64,000 bases of DNA from Tilletiopsis washingtonensis (Eukaryota; Basidiomycota; Exobasidiomycetes; Entylomatales). The DNA lies in NCBI RefSeq assembly GCF_003144115.1, contig NW_020312023.1, positions 280,861 through 344,860 of the forward strand, given 5' to 3'. Positions 20,560-31,604 of this stretch are shown here, piece by piece; position 1 is the stretch's first letter; each line of letters starts with the position of its first letter. The position numbers and the translations under genes were made by a program. The notes under the pieces are model-generated. The model ran no database searches, had not been told where the DNA came from, and saw only the letters and a program-made list of their open reading frames with translations.

Positions 20560-22784
20560 CTACAGAGTCATCTGGGAGCAGGAGTCAGCAGTGCGCCTCG
20601 AGAACCCGATGGCGACGCAACTCACGCCCGTGGCCTGGAGGTTCTCGCGCAGGATGGCATCCTGCACCTACGGCGGCGAGGAGTCAGTGCTGCCGTTTCA
20701 GGCAGGCCTCCCGGCGTCACTCACTGAGACGAGGATGGCGCTGATCTGCCTGGTTGATGTGGCTGCATTCACTCCAGTCAGCAAGGGTGTCAAGTGGCTC
20801 ACGAGGCTGAGATGTACCGGTGGTGGTGTGCACCTGTCGAGAGCAGGCGTGAGCAAGTGCGGCACAGCAGCAGGCAGCAGATGTGACGCACGTAGCAGGG
20901 CCGCGAGGGAGCAATGGCACGATAAGCCTCGAGCACCGCCAGGAAGCGCTTGGAACGGAGTTGCATGTCAGTGCCTCTGTGAGTCTCGGGGGGCGAGCAT
21001 CGATGCTTACGCTGCGGAAGTATCTCCATACCTGCTCGAAATCGTCTGTGGTAGTCTTGGAGGTGCTCTTGTAGTCTCCAAAATACTTGCCCACGCGCAC
21101 GCCGGCGGCCAGCTTGCGCTCCAGCAGGTCCATCTTGTTGAGGAAGAGCACCAGCGAGACGCTCGCCAGCAGTGGCGAGCTCACGACGTCCGACCAGATT
21201 GCAAGACTATCATCAACGCGATTCACGCGCATGTCTTCATCGAGCGTCTGTGAGCGGGCAAGAGAGGTCAACAGTGGCCTGTGGCAGGTGATCGGCCAGC
21301 GCACCTGATCGAATGCGGCGATGTTCGCGAGGAAGATGATGGCGCGTGCATCGTCAAAGTAGCTCGCCCAGACCTTGCGTTGCGACCGGCTACCTCCTAA
21401 GTCGTAGATCTTGTACGTCGTGCTGCGGTCGACGACGAATCGCTGTTCCGTAATTCCGACGGTGCGCACGCGCGAGTGCAGAATGTCGTCGTCGGAGGGC
21501 AGGTATGCCGACGCAGCGATGCGCGCGATGTTGTCCAGGAAGCTGTGAGGGACATGAGCGCGGGAAATGCGAGCAGCGGTTGTGGGGCAGGCTCACTATG
21601 AGCAGCCATCAGCGCGTTGCTCGATCTTGGAGCTGCGGCGCAGGCGACGCTCGCGCCAGACGGTCTCGATGGTCTCGACTTGCGCGGCCAGCATCTGCGC
21701 CACCTCTTCCTCGCGCGCATCGCGCTCCACCATGTCCGACGAGGCACCTGACGGCTCCTCGCCCGGCTCGGCCGCAGCAGCAGGGGGCGGCGCCGAGTGG
21801 CCAGTGCTGCGGCGCTTCGACGACACGGTGAGGCGACGCAGGCGCGAGCCAGCAGAGCGCGACGTGGCGATCGAGGCGCCGTCGCCGGACGTAGAAGGGC
21901 GTGCGGCGCGGCCTAGCAGTCGGTCCTGCCAGCCTGCGCGCATGAGCACGGGCGTCGATTGGCCCTTGCGCTTTGCAGGCGCCTCGCGAGCAGGCGGAAC
22001 AGTACGGCTGTCGCCAATGGGCGCCTTGTCGTCGAGCACGCCCAGCTGTTGACGCAGCTTCTCCTGTAGCTCGAGCAGCGGCGCCAGGCGGGCACGCACG
22101 AGGGCCGCATCGGCTGCGCGGCTAGTCGCGCTCGTGGCGCCGCTGATGATGCTGCCTGCGTCCGGACTGCGGCTTCGGCCGCCAGCGCCCTTTTCGCCGC
22201 TGCGGATGCTCGCCGTGCCGCCCATAAGGTTGTGGTTGCTCTCCGACGAGGAAGTGAGCGGGCGCGGCGCATTGGCCAGCTCCTCGTACACCTCTATTAG
22301 CACGCTGACGGCGACGATGACGTTGAGGTACACGACGAGACGCCAGCTGCGGCGCTCGCGCCGGTGCGTCACGGGGTCGTACAGCAGGCGCATCTGCGAG
22401 CAAGAGGGCATGAGCATCGCTGCGTTCGAAGCCATACCATACCACGCACCTGCTTCAGCACCGTGGTCTTGCCGCTTGACGCTTGGCCTGGCGAATTGTC
22501 AGCTCGTCAGCTCTGCTCACACGGGCCGCCCAAGCAGCGTCGCTCGGCCACTCACCGAGCAGCAGCATCTTCTGCTCGCCCGCCGTCTCTCTGCGTTTGC
22601 GGCTCGCGTCCTCCTTGAGCGTCTTGTCGATCTCCTCGCTGCGCTTCTTTGCCGCCTGTTCCGCGCGCGTACGTTCGGCACGCTCGCCCGGCGTCTCGTC
22701 CGGCGGCGGACCCAGGGCGCTGGCCAGCGGGTCCGCCGCCGAGGGCGTCGGGCGCAGCTGCGCCGTCGACGCGTACGACGGCAT
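20560..22784 (-). CDS. Non-canonical heterotrimeric G-protein alpha subunit with long insertion
   Basis: Ten exons: 22784-22556, 22487-22450, 22393-21597, 21542-21305, 21247-21011, 20948-20892, 20833-20803, 20762-20725, 20667-20626, 20571-20560. They give 572 residues; ordinary G-alphas have about 350. G motifs are recognisable but altered. The P-loop is GQASSGKTT instead of GAGESGKST. Switch I is RVRTVGITE. Switch II is YDLGGSRSQRKVW, so the catalytic Gln of DVGGQ is Ser. The NKxD motif is intact (FLNKMDLL). The TCAT loop reads TTTGTSQPP. The C-terminus is VQDAILRENLQATGMTL. About 200 low-complexity residues are inserted in the helical domain. No myristoylation Gly2 is present from this start. 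The frame is open upstream to about 23186, so an N-terminal extension is possible. The acceptor before 20948 is AAG. Confidence 0.88.
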
Positions 22785-24397
22785 GGTGGAGCTGCGGCTT
22801 CTGCGAGTCTTGCCCGTCGTAACAGAGCGCAACGACTCGTTGGACGCGTTCGAGTGGATCGAGAGCGCCTTGGTCAGGCCAGCAATGGCGCGCTTGCGAG
22901 ACGAGGGCGGATACTGCGCCTGTCGCAGCCGCTCGATCTGCTCGGCCGTGGGCACGACGCGCGAGGCACAGAGCGAGAGTGGCCGCGCGACGAAGGCGCC
23001 GTTGCTCTGCTCGAGCGACGAGCGGCGGCTGGGCGGGCGCACGCGCGCCTCGCCGCTCGTGGCGGGCCGCCGCACGCGGCGCGGAGTGGTGACGGCTATG
23101 GTGGGCGAGCGGTGGGGCGGAGAGTCAGGATGCGACCTGAGCTGGTGGATGAGAGCGAAGCCGCGCTCGCGACGCACCTTGAACACTGGCCAGCAGCGCA
23201 GGCTCCCCCTGTGCCCAAACAGCCGCTCTCCTGCCGGCGGGTCGCAAACTCTTTTTTCGGCTTAGCGAGCGACACTGATTGCGTGACGCAGGCACAGCAC
23301 TCTCTCGCTGCTTCTAGACGCCAAGACGCGGTACAGCCGGCGGCCTGCACTCGGTGTATGCGGCCAACGGAGTGCGGCTCGCTCCTGGAAGGCCGCGCAA
23401 GGCACGCGGCAAGAGGCGGCCAGCGACGAGGAAGGCCTGATGCTGGAGATGCACTCTGCCCCTGTGACTAGATGCGGGCGATGGTGCCGTGCGTGATCTC
23501 GTCGGCGCTGCGTGCGTGCGCGCGTGCCTCCGCTGGAGGAGGCGCAGGGGCGTGTCCGCGAGACTCGAGCGCGCGAATAGCCGCGGATGTCTGCTTTTGG
23601 GTGCAGCACAGGGTGCAGATCTGGATGCCGAGCGCGGCAGAGAGAAGAGGAGGTGTGCTGTGCTGCGGATGGCGAATACCGAAGAGCGAGGCGAGGCGGG
23701 TGGATGGGAGTCGGGAGTGCAGATGCAGGAGAGGAAGGACACGCACGCACAAGGCGGAGGCGGCGCACGTCAAGCCAAAGAGCAAGCTCCGCCTGCGCTG
23801 CTTCTCCGCACGGCGCAGCGCGAGCCTAACGCGCCGCGCGCAAAGGGCCGCGCCGTGAGAGCGCAGAACAGCAAGCGGCGGCGGCAGCCTGTTGCCCTGT
23901 CACGCCCGATGCCGGCGCCCGGCGTGCCTCGCCGCAGCAGCGTGCCAGTCGGCCGTGCTCTCGCGCAGAAGCACCAGGCTCGGGCAGCCTGCGTGTGCTG
24001 AAGTGCAGAGAACAAGCAGTACGAGTGACGCTCAGCTCGAGGCACGACTCCCGCGGCGCAGACGGCGCCCGGCATGCCGCAGCGCGACTCGCCGGTTGAG
24101 AGGCCAGCGCCGCTGCGCCGCGTCAGACTGCAGCGCTGCGTTGTGAGCTCTGTCCTGTGCCGTGTTCATGCCATCGTCAACGAGCAGCCTCGCTCTCGCA
24201 TGCGCCGTCACGGGCGCTGTCAGCGGCGCTGCCCGATCGGACGGAGATACGGCGGCAGCATGACGGCCGACAGGCGCGGCGGCGTTCGGCGTCCTTCGTG
24301 CGCCACGCGGCGCCGCCCTCCACATGGCCGCGCTCGGCATAAGACAGCCGCGCCTGCTGCCTCTTCTACTGGCTGCCCACCCACCCGCACCCACACC
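22785..24397. other. Divergent upstream region of G-alpha and epimerase-like genes
   Basis: About 1.6 kb. The left 400 bases (22785-23186) keep the G-alpha frame open on the minus strand with Ser/Arg-rich sequence but no ATG, so they may be 5' UTR or an N-terminal extension reached by an upstream exon. The remainder is GC-rich with unsupported frames. No RNA gene or repeat seen. Confidence 0.45.
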
Positions 24398-25627
24398 ATG
24401 GCCGCTCCTCGCATCCTCGTCCTCGGCGGCACCGGCTACATCGGCGGCAGCGTGCTCGCCGCGCTGCTCGCGTCGCCGCCGCACGGCAGCGCCATCGCCA
24501 CGCTCACCTCGAGCGCCGCCAAGGCCGACACGATCCGCGCGTGGGCTGAGCAGCAGGCGCACCCGCTCGACGTGCTCGTCGCCGACGGCCGCGGCGACGA
24601 CTGGTATGCCGCCGTGGAGCAGCACGCCGGCGCGGCAGACGTCGTCGTGCAGGCGGCCACGTCCGACGACCTGCGCCTCACACAGGCCGTCAACGCGGGC
24701 CTGCAGGCGGCACGGCAGCAGGGCCGCCTCGGCGGGCTGGTGCACCTCAGCGGGTGCGTGGTGTGCGGATACGCCGCACTGATGGCAGCTGACCTCTCTT
24801 CGCCTGCAGCGTGCAGGTCATCGAGTCGGAGCCCGTGGGCAAGGACGTGCCGACCAAGGACTTTGACGACGCCAGCCTGGCCGACATCCAGGGCATCCCG
24901 GACAGTGCCGCACACCGCGAGATCGACCTCGAGTGCGTGGCCACGCGTGGCCCTCCGCTGCAGCAGCGCTGACCACCGCTTCAGGATCGCGCGCGCCTTC
25001 TCTGCCGGCAAGCTGCACGGCGCCATCGTCTGTCCCGCCCTCGTCTGGGGCCAGGGCCGCGGGCCGGTGAGCCGCACGAGCGTGCAGCTGCCCGACATGG
25101 TGCGCAAGGCGCTCTACAACGGCGCCGGCGTGTATGCGGGTGAGGGCAGCAACGTCTGGGTCAACGTGCACGTCGACGAGTGCACGCAGGTCATCGTGCA
25201 GCTCACCGAGAAGGCGCTCGCGGCGCCCAGCAAGCCGCCGCAGCTCTTCGAGACGTTCTACTTTGCCTCGCACCCGACGCTGCACAGCTTCAAGGACCTC
25301 GCCGTGGCCATCGGCGCCGCGCTGCACGCCGAGCAGCTCGTCGCCTCGCCCGAGGCACGCAGCGTGCCGTGCCCCAAGTGGGACCCGTCGCAGAAGGGCG
25401 TGCGTGTCGAGGACGCAGCGCGCGGCGAGGCCGAGGCCGAGACGGAGCGCAGCACGCCCATCTGGCCCTGCCGCACCAACACGCGCTGCCAGTCGAACCG
25501 CGCCAAGCAGGAGCTGCGCTGGGAGCCCAAGATCGCGCTCGACGAGGCGGCCATGCAGGAGGCGACGCGCCACTGCGTCGAGGAGTGGCGCAAGAGCGGC
25601 GAGCTCGAGGGCATGCGGCACAAGTAG
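24398..25627 (+). CDS. NAD(P)-dependent epimerase/dehydratase-like protein (atypical SDR)
   Basis: Three exons: 24398-24753, 24810-24932, 24985-25627, giving 373 residues. The N-terminus has a Rossmann GxxGxxG dinucleotide site (ILVLGGTGYIGGSVLAALL, residues 5-23). The frame then runs through VVVQAATSDD, VHLSGVQVIE and AFSAGKLHGAIVCPALVWGQGRGP. That last block resembles the region after the catalytic Tyr-Lys pair in extended/atypical SDRs. I see no clear YxxxK, so NAD(P) binding is better supported than catalysis. The C-terminus (NRAKQELRWEPK) is like the substrate lobe of NAD-dependent epimerases. The start was chosen at the ATG just before the Rossmann strand; the open frame further upstream is Arg-rich and not conserved in style. 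Substrate unknown. Confidence 0.82.
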   Translation: MAAPRILVLGGTGYIGGSVLAALLASPPHGSAIATLTSSAAKADTIRAWAEQQAHPLDVLVADGRGDDWYAAVEQHAGAADVVVQAATSDDLRLTQAVNAGLQAARQQGRLGGLVHLSGCVVCGYAALMAADLSSPAACRSSSRSPWARTCRPRTLTTPAWPTSRASRTVPHTARSTSSAWPRVALRCSSADHRFRIARAFSAGKLHGAIVCPALVWGQGRGPVSRTSVQLPDMVRKALYNGAGVYAGEGSNVWVNVHVDECTQVIVQLTEKALAAPSKPPQLFETFYFASHPTLHSFKDLAVAIGAALHAEQLVASPEARSVPCPKWDPSQKGVRVEDAARGEAEAETERSTPIWPCRTNTRCQSNRAKQELRWEPKIALDEAAMQEATRHCVEEWRKSGELEGMRHK

Positions 25628-25811
25628 AGGCAATATGTACAAGAGAAATGAAGATTGAGAGGTCGTTACGCGGCGAGACAAGGGAGGGTCGTTAGGAGAG
25701 AGGAAAAAGGACAAGATGGGATCTCCGGGGCCGGGGTCCGAGCTTGAGAAAGGAGAAAGACGAAGCGGCTCTGTGCGCATCCGTCCCGCACGCTCCTTTT
25801 TGATGCGGCGC

Positions 25812-26271
25812 TCACGCCTTCTGCAGGGCCTGTCAGCCGCAGCACGTCGACCTTCTTGTGCTTTGCTCACCACCACCGGCTTGCGGATGCGGTCCACCAG
25901 CTGCCACACGGTGCTGCCCAGCAGCACGCCGACGAATGTCATCGTCATGGCGGCCGCGGCGAGGAGCAGCGTGCACGCCTTGGCCTGGTCGAGCGAGCCG
26001 TCGAGCGTGCGTGCCGTGCGCAGAATGTCGGCCACGCTCTGAAGGCAGGGAGCGGGCACGGGCGGCGGCGCCTTGTCGTCCGACGACGTGGGCGAGCTGC
26101 GTCCGTCGGCGAGCGGCTCGAGCGCTGTGCGGAGTGTGAGCGGGCGGAAGGCAGCGAGGAGGCGCGAGACGCACGGATGGCCTGCTCGAGATCACCGTTG
26201 GCGGGCTGCGGCTGCGCGCCAGTGAGCACGCGCAGCAGCGAGGCCCGCAGCGGCGGCAGCATGCCGAGCAT
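25812..26271 (-). CDS. Small single-pass membrane protein, unknown
   Basis: Three exons, 26271-26175, 26124-25871 and 25820-25812, join in phase and give 119 residues. The last exon encodes only Lys-Ala and the stop. I do not recognise it. The N-terminus is basic-hydrophobic (MLGMLPPLRASLLRVLTG). A Pro/Asp-rich linker and an amphipathic SVADILRTARTLDGSLDQAKA follow, then one strong membrane helix (CTLLLAAAAMTMTFVGVLLGSTVW) and a basic end (DRIRKPVKA). Two cysteines flank the helix region. Splice signals (gtgcgt...cacag; gtgagc...ggctgac...gcag) match the rest of the window, which is the main support for the gene. It converges on the epimerase-like gene. Confidence 0.6.
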
Positions 26272-26877
26272 GATGCGAAGCAGAGTGAGGAAGAGGGCGG
26301 ACGGAAGGGGCAGCAGGCGAGCACGAGGCCCGTGACAGGCCGGCGTCGGCGTGCTGCCCTCGACGGATGTGGAGCGTTCGTGAGGAGAGAAGGTGAAGAG
26401 GACGAGATGGGATGGAGGAGAAGAAGGAAGCTGCGCAGCGGCGATGCGCCTCTTATAGACGAGCGGCGGGGCGCTAGCGTCGGCGCAAGTCACGGTGATG
26501 CGGGGATGGGGCAGTGCAGCACAGCTGGCAGGTGTTGTTCTCGCGCCCTGGCGCCGCACTGGCGCTGCACCTGCCCGCAGCGCCGCCTGAGGCTGAGGCT
26601 GAACCTTGTTCGCCACCCTACAGCTGCTCCGAGACGACGATGCTCAATTGCTGCACGCCCGCTCGGAAAAAGAGCCGCAAAGATGACTCTTGCTTTAGCG
26701 TGGGTGCGGCGCGTCGCCGCTGCGCCTCCACCAACCAACACTTCGCGCTGCGCGTCAGATGCCGCTGCCGGCTGCGCTTCTTCTTGTCATCGCCTCCAGA
26801 CCGCACACACGGGCACAAGCGCACTTGTAAATTACTCTGTTGCATGTCTATTGCGATACAGAGTGCTCCTTGGCACC
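26272..26877. other. Intergenic region between small membrane protein and Sld3-like gene
   Basis: About 600 bases upstream of the small membrane-protein gene and downstream of the Sld3-like stop codon. It is somewhat AT-richer near 26820-26870. No feature recognised. Confidence 0.45.
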
Positions 26878-29230
26878 TCACTCTGCGCGCCGCGCCGCAA
26901 AGGGGTTGCGACCCGACGCCGTGCGGCCGGCCATGCCCGCGCGTGGGGGCAGCAGGGCTTTGGGCTGCGACAGCGCCGTGTCGCTTGTGCTCGCGACGCG
27001 CAGCGGCAGCGGCGAGGCGCTGCGGGATGCATCGGAGCGCTCGTCGGGGCGCATTGCAGCATTGGCGACGAGCGCAGACAAGGGCCGCGCGTCGCTGTCA
27101 CCAGCGTCGGCGCCGGCCGTCCACGAGAAGCGCGGCTTGGGCCGCTTGCGCAGCACCAGCATCTCGTCGTCGTTCCCATCGTCGTCGCGCCGCTGCGATG
27201 CGGCGAGCAGGTGCGCCGGCTGCGACTCGGAGCGCGCAAAGGGCGTGCGCGCCAAGACGGGCTTTGCGAGCTGCGAATCGGGCCGCCGAATGGGCAGCAT
27301 CTCCTCCTCTTCTTCATCATCGCTCCATGCCAGCGCGTCCTTCGACGTGGACAGCGGCTGTGTCTCGGCGAACAAGGGCGCCGACGCCGGTTTGCTCAGT
27401 GCTGGCCTCGAGGGCGGCCACGCCGGCTGGCTCTCAGCGCGCCGCCAGCCTGTGATGGCCGCCGAGCGCGCCGGCAGCGTGGGCGCCGGCGGCTTGCTGC
27501 TCGCATGGGCCACCAGCACCTGCGAGGCGGCGCGGTCTAGTCGCTGCGCCGAGCTCTTGCGCTTGTCGATGCGTGCCGGTGCTTGCAGTGTCGGACCCAG
27601 TCGGCGCGGCTCTTCTGGCGCGGGTGATGCGGTATCGACGACGCCCATGCTGGTCGAGCGCTCCCAGCCGCGGCCGGGCCCCATCGAGACTTCACGCGTC
27701 GCGAAGCGCTCGCCTCGCGCCACGCTGCGGCCGCGCGCCGACTCCTGGCTCTCGCTGCGCAGCGCCTCCTCGAGCTTGGGTCGCTTGGCCTTCTCGCGTG
27801 CCTCTTCTGCTCGCAGTCGCTTGGCCTGCGCAGCACCCAGACGAACGAGGTCGAGCTCGCTGGCCCCCTCGGCGGCGCTGCGCTCGCGGGCACGGCCGGG
27901 CCGCGCCGGCGTGGCGCCCGGCAGGCCAGGCGTAAAGGCGCGAGCGCGCAGCGCAGCGACCTGCCGCGGCAGCAGACGTCCGAACAGCGGCTCGACGACA
28001 TCGGCGCACAGCCACTGCAGCTCGTCGCGCTCGTCGCCGGCTAGCTTCTCTCGCGCCGCCGTGCCAAAGTGCACTGGCGCCACGGGCCTTGTCGAGCTCG
28101 AGCGCGCCACCTCAACGGGCGCGACGTCGAAGGAGAGCGATGCAGTGACGCCAAGCAGCGCGAGCCGGTCGATGATGGCCTCGAAGCGCCGCGTCAGGCT
28201 GACCGGGCTCGTGCCGCGCTCCAGCGCACCCTCCTCGAGGCGCGGCGACGACGACTCGCCCGTTGGCCGAGCCCATGGGAAGCCCGAGGCACCCATCTGG
28301 CCCGTCCAGCGGCGTGCCGGCTCCTTGCGCCGCCGCTTCTTGGCCGGCACATCGCCCGGCGCGTCCTCGCTCGAGCCATCGATGAGCGGGCGGACGTCAG
28401 ACGTCGTCTTGGACGGCGTGGCATGCTCAAGCGCCGGATCGTCTGTGTTGGGCGTGGACGCCGCACCGCCGCCGGGTGTGCATGGCAGCGGATACTCGGC
28501 GTGCAGCTGCAGTAGCAGAAGCAGCGTCAAGGCTTGCAGTTGCAGCCTGCGAGAGCGCTTCAGCACACAACGAGGGGCACCTGCCGCAGGACGCGCCGAG
28601 CGCCGATTGCGGCCACACTCACTCGCGCACGCCAATCGCCGAGAGCCAGCGTCGGGCCAGCTTTCCGTGCGTCTCCTCCTCCGGCTCCTCCTGTGCGGCC
28701 TGCGCCTCCTCGGCCGCCGCGGCTGTCTGGCGCTCCTGGCGCACGCGCAGCTGCTCGCGCACCTCGGCCGCCACGGCGCTGCCGGGCCCCGAGCGCAGCG
28801 CCGCACGCACGACACCAACCTCGGCCTCGCTCCACTCCGGCGGCACCTCGCCGTGCAGCAGCAGCGCCACGAGCTGGGCGTGCGAGACGCCGCGCACGCG
28901 CTCCTCGAGGCCGCCGCTGCGGGGCGTGGGCGTGCGCAGCAGGCCGAGCAGCGCCGCGCGCACGTCGGCGGCGGGCGCATGGCGCAGCAGCGCATGGGCG
29001 GCGTGCACGAGCGTCGCGAGCGTCGAGTGCACCTCGCCGAGCCAGAGCGTCTCGCAGTAGCGCAGCAGGATCGCCACTTGCGGCGCGCCGGCGTTGGGCA
29101 GCGGCGACTCGCCGGCATCGGGCCACGGGATGGGGCAGGCGAGGTCGAGCGTGAGGCGTGAAGATGAGGCGACGGCGCTGGCGGGCCCGCCGCTGTGCGG
29201 TGCGCCGGGCAGGCTGCTGCTGCTGCTCAT
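26878..29230 (-). CDS. Probable DNA replication regulator Sld3 (Treslin-type)
   Basis: Two exons, 29230-28623 and 28546-26878, give 758 residues. Sld3, when phosphorylated by CDK, binds Dpb11 and loads Cdc45 on the MCM helicase. The assignment rests on a remembered match to the fungal Sld3 domain: an N-terminal helical part ending in LQLQALTLLLLLQLHAEYP, a basic linker PAKKRRRKEPARRWTG, then LTRRFEAIIDRLALLGVTAS and DELQWLCADVVEPLFGRLLPRQVAALRARAF (about 350-430). After that the protein is basic and Ser-rich with many S-Q, S-P and R-S sites and ends GRNPFAARRAE, as expected for a long regulated tail. Alternative: an unrelated nuclear protein. A long open frame on the opposite strand (26840-29161) is a GC artefact. 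Confidence 0.6.
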
Positions 29231-29482
29231 TGCGGCATGGGTGGCGGAGGGGAGTGGAGGTGAGAGGAAGAGCGTGTAGAGAGCAGCGCGCGCGTCGCTG
29301 GAGCGCGTCGCGGCCGAAACGCGTGGGAACAGCAGGCAGCTGCGCTTCTTCTTGGCGGGCGGCTCGCTGTCGCAGCCACACCCTTCAGCAAGAGCAGATG
29401 CCTTGCGCGCAGCAGGCCGCACAGACTCGGGCACAGCACGTCAGCCTCACTAGCAGCACACCCTTGGTCTCGCAGCCCAGCA

Positions 29483-31334
29483 TCACATTGCAGCGGCGAC
29501 GGCCTCGTCCCACGTCGCGCGCGTCACCGCGGACGTCCAGCGTGCCCAGAAGGCGCCCTCGTCGGCGTGCACAGCCCAGCCCTCGTCGGTGATGCGGCGA
29601 GGCCCGGCGTCGTCGAGTGCGAATGCCGCCCGCCACGCCTCGCCATGCGTGCCGCGCAGCAGTGCCCATGCCGTCGCCAGCAGCGCCAGCATCTCCTCGG
29701 GCGGCTGCGGCGTCGCCGGCGCCAGCAGTGCGCGCGCCCACAGCGCCCGCACGGCGGCCAGCAGCGCATCGGCCGTGCAGCGCATGCCCTCCCAGCCGCC
29801 GAGCGGCGTGTGCGTCGCGGCCGCGCTGCGGGCACTCTTGACGTCGAGCTGCGTGGCGCCCTTGAGGCCGGCGTCGACGAGCGCCTGCCGGGCGTACACG
29901 CGGGCATTGTCGCGCAGCGTGAGGCGCTGGGCGTCCGTCAGCGATGCCGGTGCGGCGCCGGCGCTGCGCAGCAGACTGGCGGCGCAGAGCGAGGCGCGCA
30001 GACTGCAGCGCGCGCGGCCCGTCGGCGTGCTTGCGTCGCTGGCGCCGAGCGAGCCGGAGCGCTGCAGCGCCGCGACGGCCTCGAGATAGGCCTTGGTCGC
30101 CGCAGACGCCAGCTCCCAGGCGCGGGCGCTCGACGTGTGCTGCGCGCGAATGACGGCAAGCTGCACGGCCAGGTCGCCGATGTCACACAGCCTCTGAATG
30201 CGCGTCTCGGCGCGCTCCTCGGTGGTGAGGAGCTGGGTGGCGGCGTCGAGCACTTGCGTCTCGAGCGCTCGCAGCGCCGGCTCCTCCGCCTCTGAGGGCC
30301 AGCTCTGGGCAGCTGCGGCGGCCAGCTCAGCACGCCGCGACGCCTCGGCTGCCGCACCGGTGCGCTTGGCCTGCGCCAGGTCGCCGAGCGCCACGAGCCA
30401 CTCGCCCTCGTCGGACAGCTCGGCCGCGTTCTCGCACGTCGCCACGAGCTCGTCGGCGCGGCTCAGGGCGCTGTTGATCACGAGCAGCGCTGCGTCGAGG
30501 CTCGGCGTCTGTGCGCTCCCGGTGGCCGTGGCGCGCGAGAGCATCGAGAGGCCGCAGGCGTGCAGCGCCAGGAACGTCTCGAGGGTGCTTGCGGGCGTCA
30601 CGGGCGACTCGGTCCATGCCTCTTGCTCGGCGCCCTCGTCCTCCTCCATGCTCTCGTCTGCTGCCGTGGCCGGCGGCGCTGCTGCACCGACACCTTCTGC
30701 GTCCTCCTCGCGACTTTGCCGCAGCATCTCTGCGCTCTCCCGCAGCCGCTCCACCTGCGCAGCGGCGACGTCCTCGAAGCCGCGCACAGCATCACCCAGC
30801 AGCGCCAGCACATGCGCCTCGTCGGGCACGCGCGCCGCCTCCTCGACGAGCTCGGCCAGGCTCTGGCTGGCGACGGCGCCGTTGTAGCGCACGTCGAGCG
30901 CAAAGGCGTCGGGCAGCGGCGGCGCGAGGGCGAGGGCGCGGGCGTAGAGCGCCAGCGCGGCCTGCATCTGCTGCAGCGACTGCGGCGGCAGGTAGAACGA
31001 GGCGGCGAGCACGTAGAGCACGCGCGCCGCGTTGTAGTGCGCCACGGCCGACGAGGCGTCGAGCGCAGCGGCGCGCGAGTAGAGCGCATACGCCTCCTCG
31101 TAGAGGCTGCGAGTGGGTGAGCTGCTGCGAGAGAGCGCGTGGAGCGGGCGTTTCTGCTTACCGCTGCGCCTTGGGCCCGACGGCGAAGCGCTCGGCGCGC
31201 TCCTCGGTCTCGATGCCGGCGTCGAGGGCCTCGGCGCGCGTCTGCGGGGCGGCGACGACGCTGGCAGCCGCGTCGCCGCGTGCGCTGCCGCGGCCGCCAG
31301 CGGAGCGCGAGAGGCGCGAGCGAGAGGCGGGCAT
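29483..31334 (-). CDS. TPR-like helical repeat protein, unknown function
   Basis: Two exons, 31334-31162 and 31106-29483, give 598 residues. The N-terminal half has TPR-like helical pairs: EEAYALYSRAAALDASSAVAHYNAARVLYVLA (the first in about residues 58-95) and QMQAALALYARALALAPPLPDAFALDVRYNGAVA. The rest is Ala-rich helical sequence broken by an acidic linker (ESMEEDEGAEQEAW), with more helical hairpins such as RALETQVLDAATQLLTTEERAETRIQRL and the conserved-looking C-terminus ITDEGWAVHADEGAFWARW. I know no named family with certainty. It is likely a protein-protein interaction scaffold. The start is the first ATG in frame after a 270-bp intergenic gap. Confidence 0.72.
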
Positions 31335-31604
31335 GGAGATGTGGAGGAGAGGAGGCAGGCTGCGGCACGGCGGCGCGCGCCTTCTTCATGCGCAGCGGCG
31401 CAACGGGACGGCGGCGCGGCGGTCGCTGCACGCTCGCGCAGCTCTCTTCCCACCACATCCACGCACCCAACCACACACGCATCACACACGCTTCACACAG
31501 AGGCACGGTGCGGAGCATCACTTGAAGACATGGCCGAGGTACAGTACAGCAGGAGCAGGAGGCAGGATACAGGGTACAACAGCGTCGGAGCAGCAGGCGG
31601 TCCC

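Noticed and set aside
26840-29161. A 773-codon open frame on the + strand
   Set aside because: It lies wholly opposite the Sld3-like coding exons and is Arg/Ser/Ala-rich. In GC-rich DNA the antisense of a real exon often stays open.
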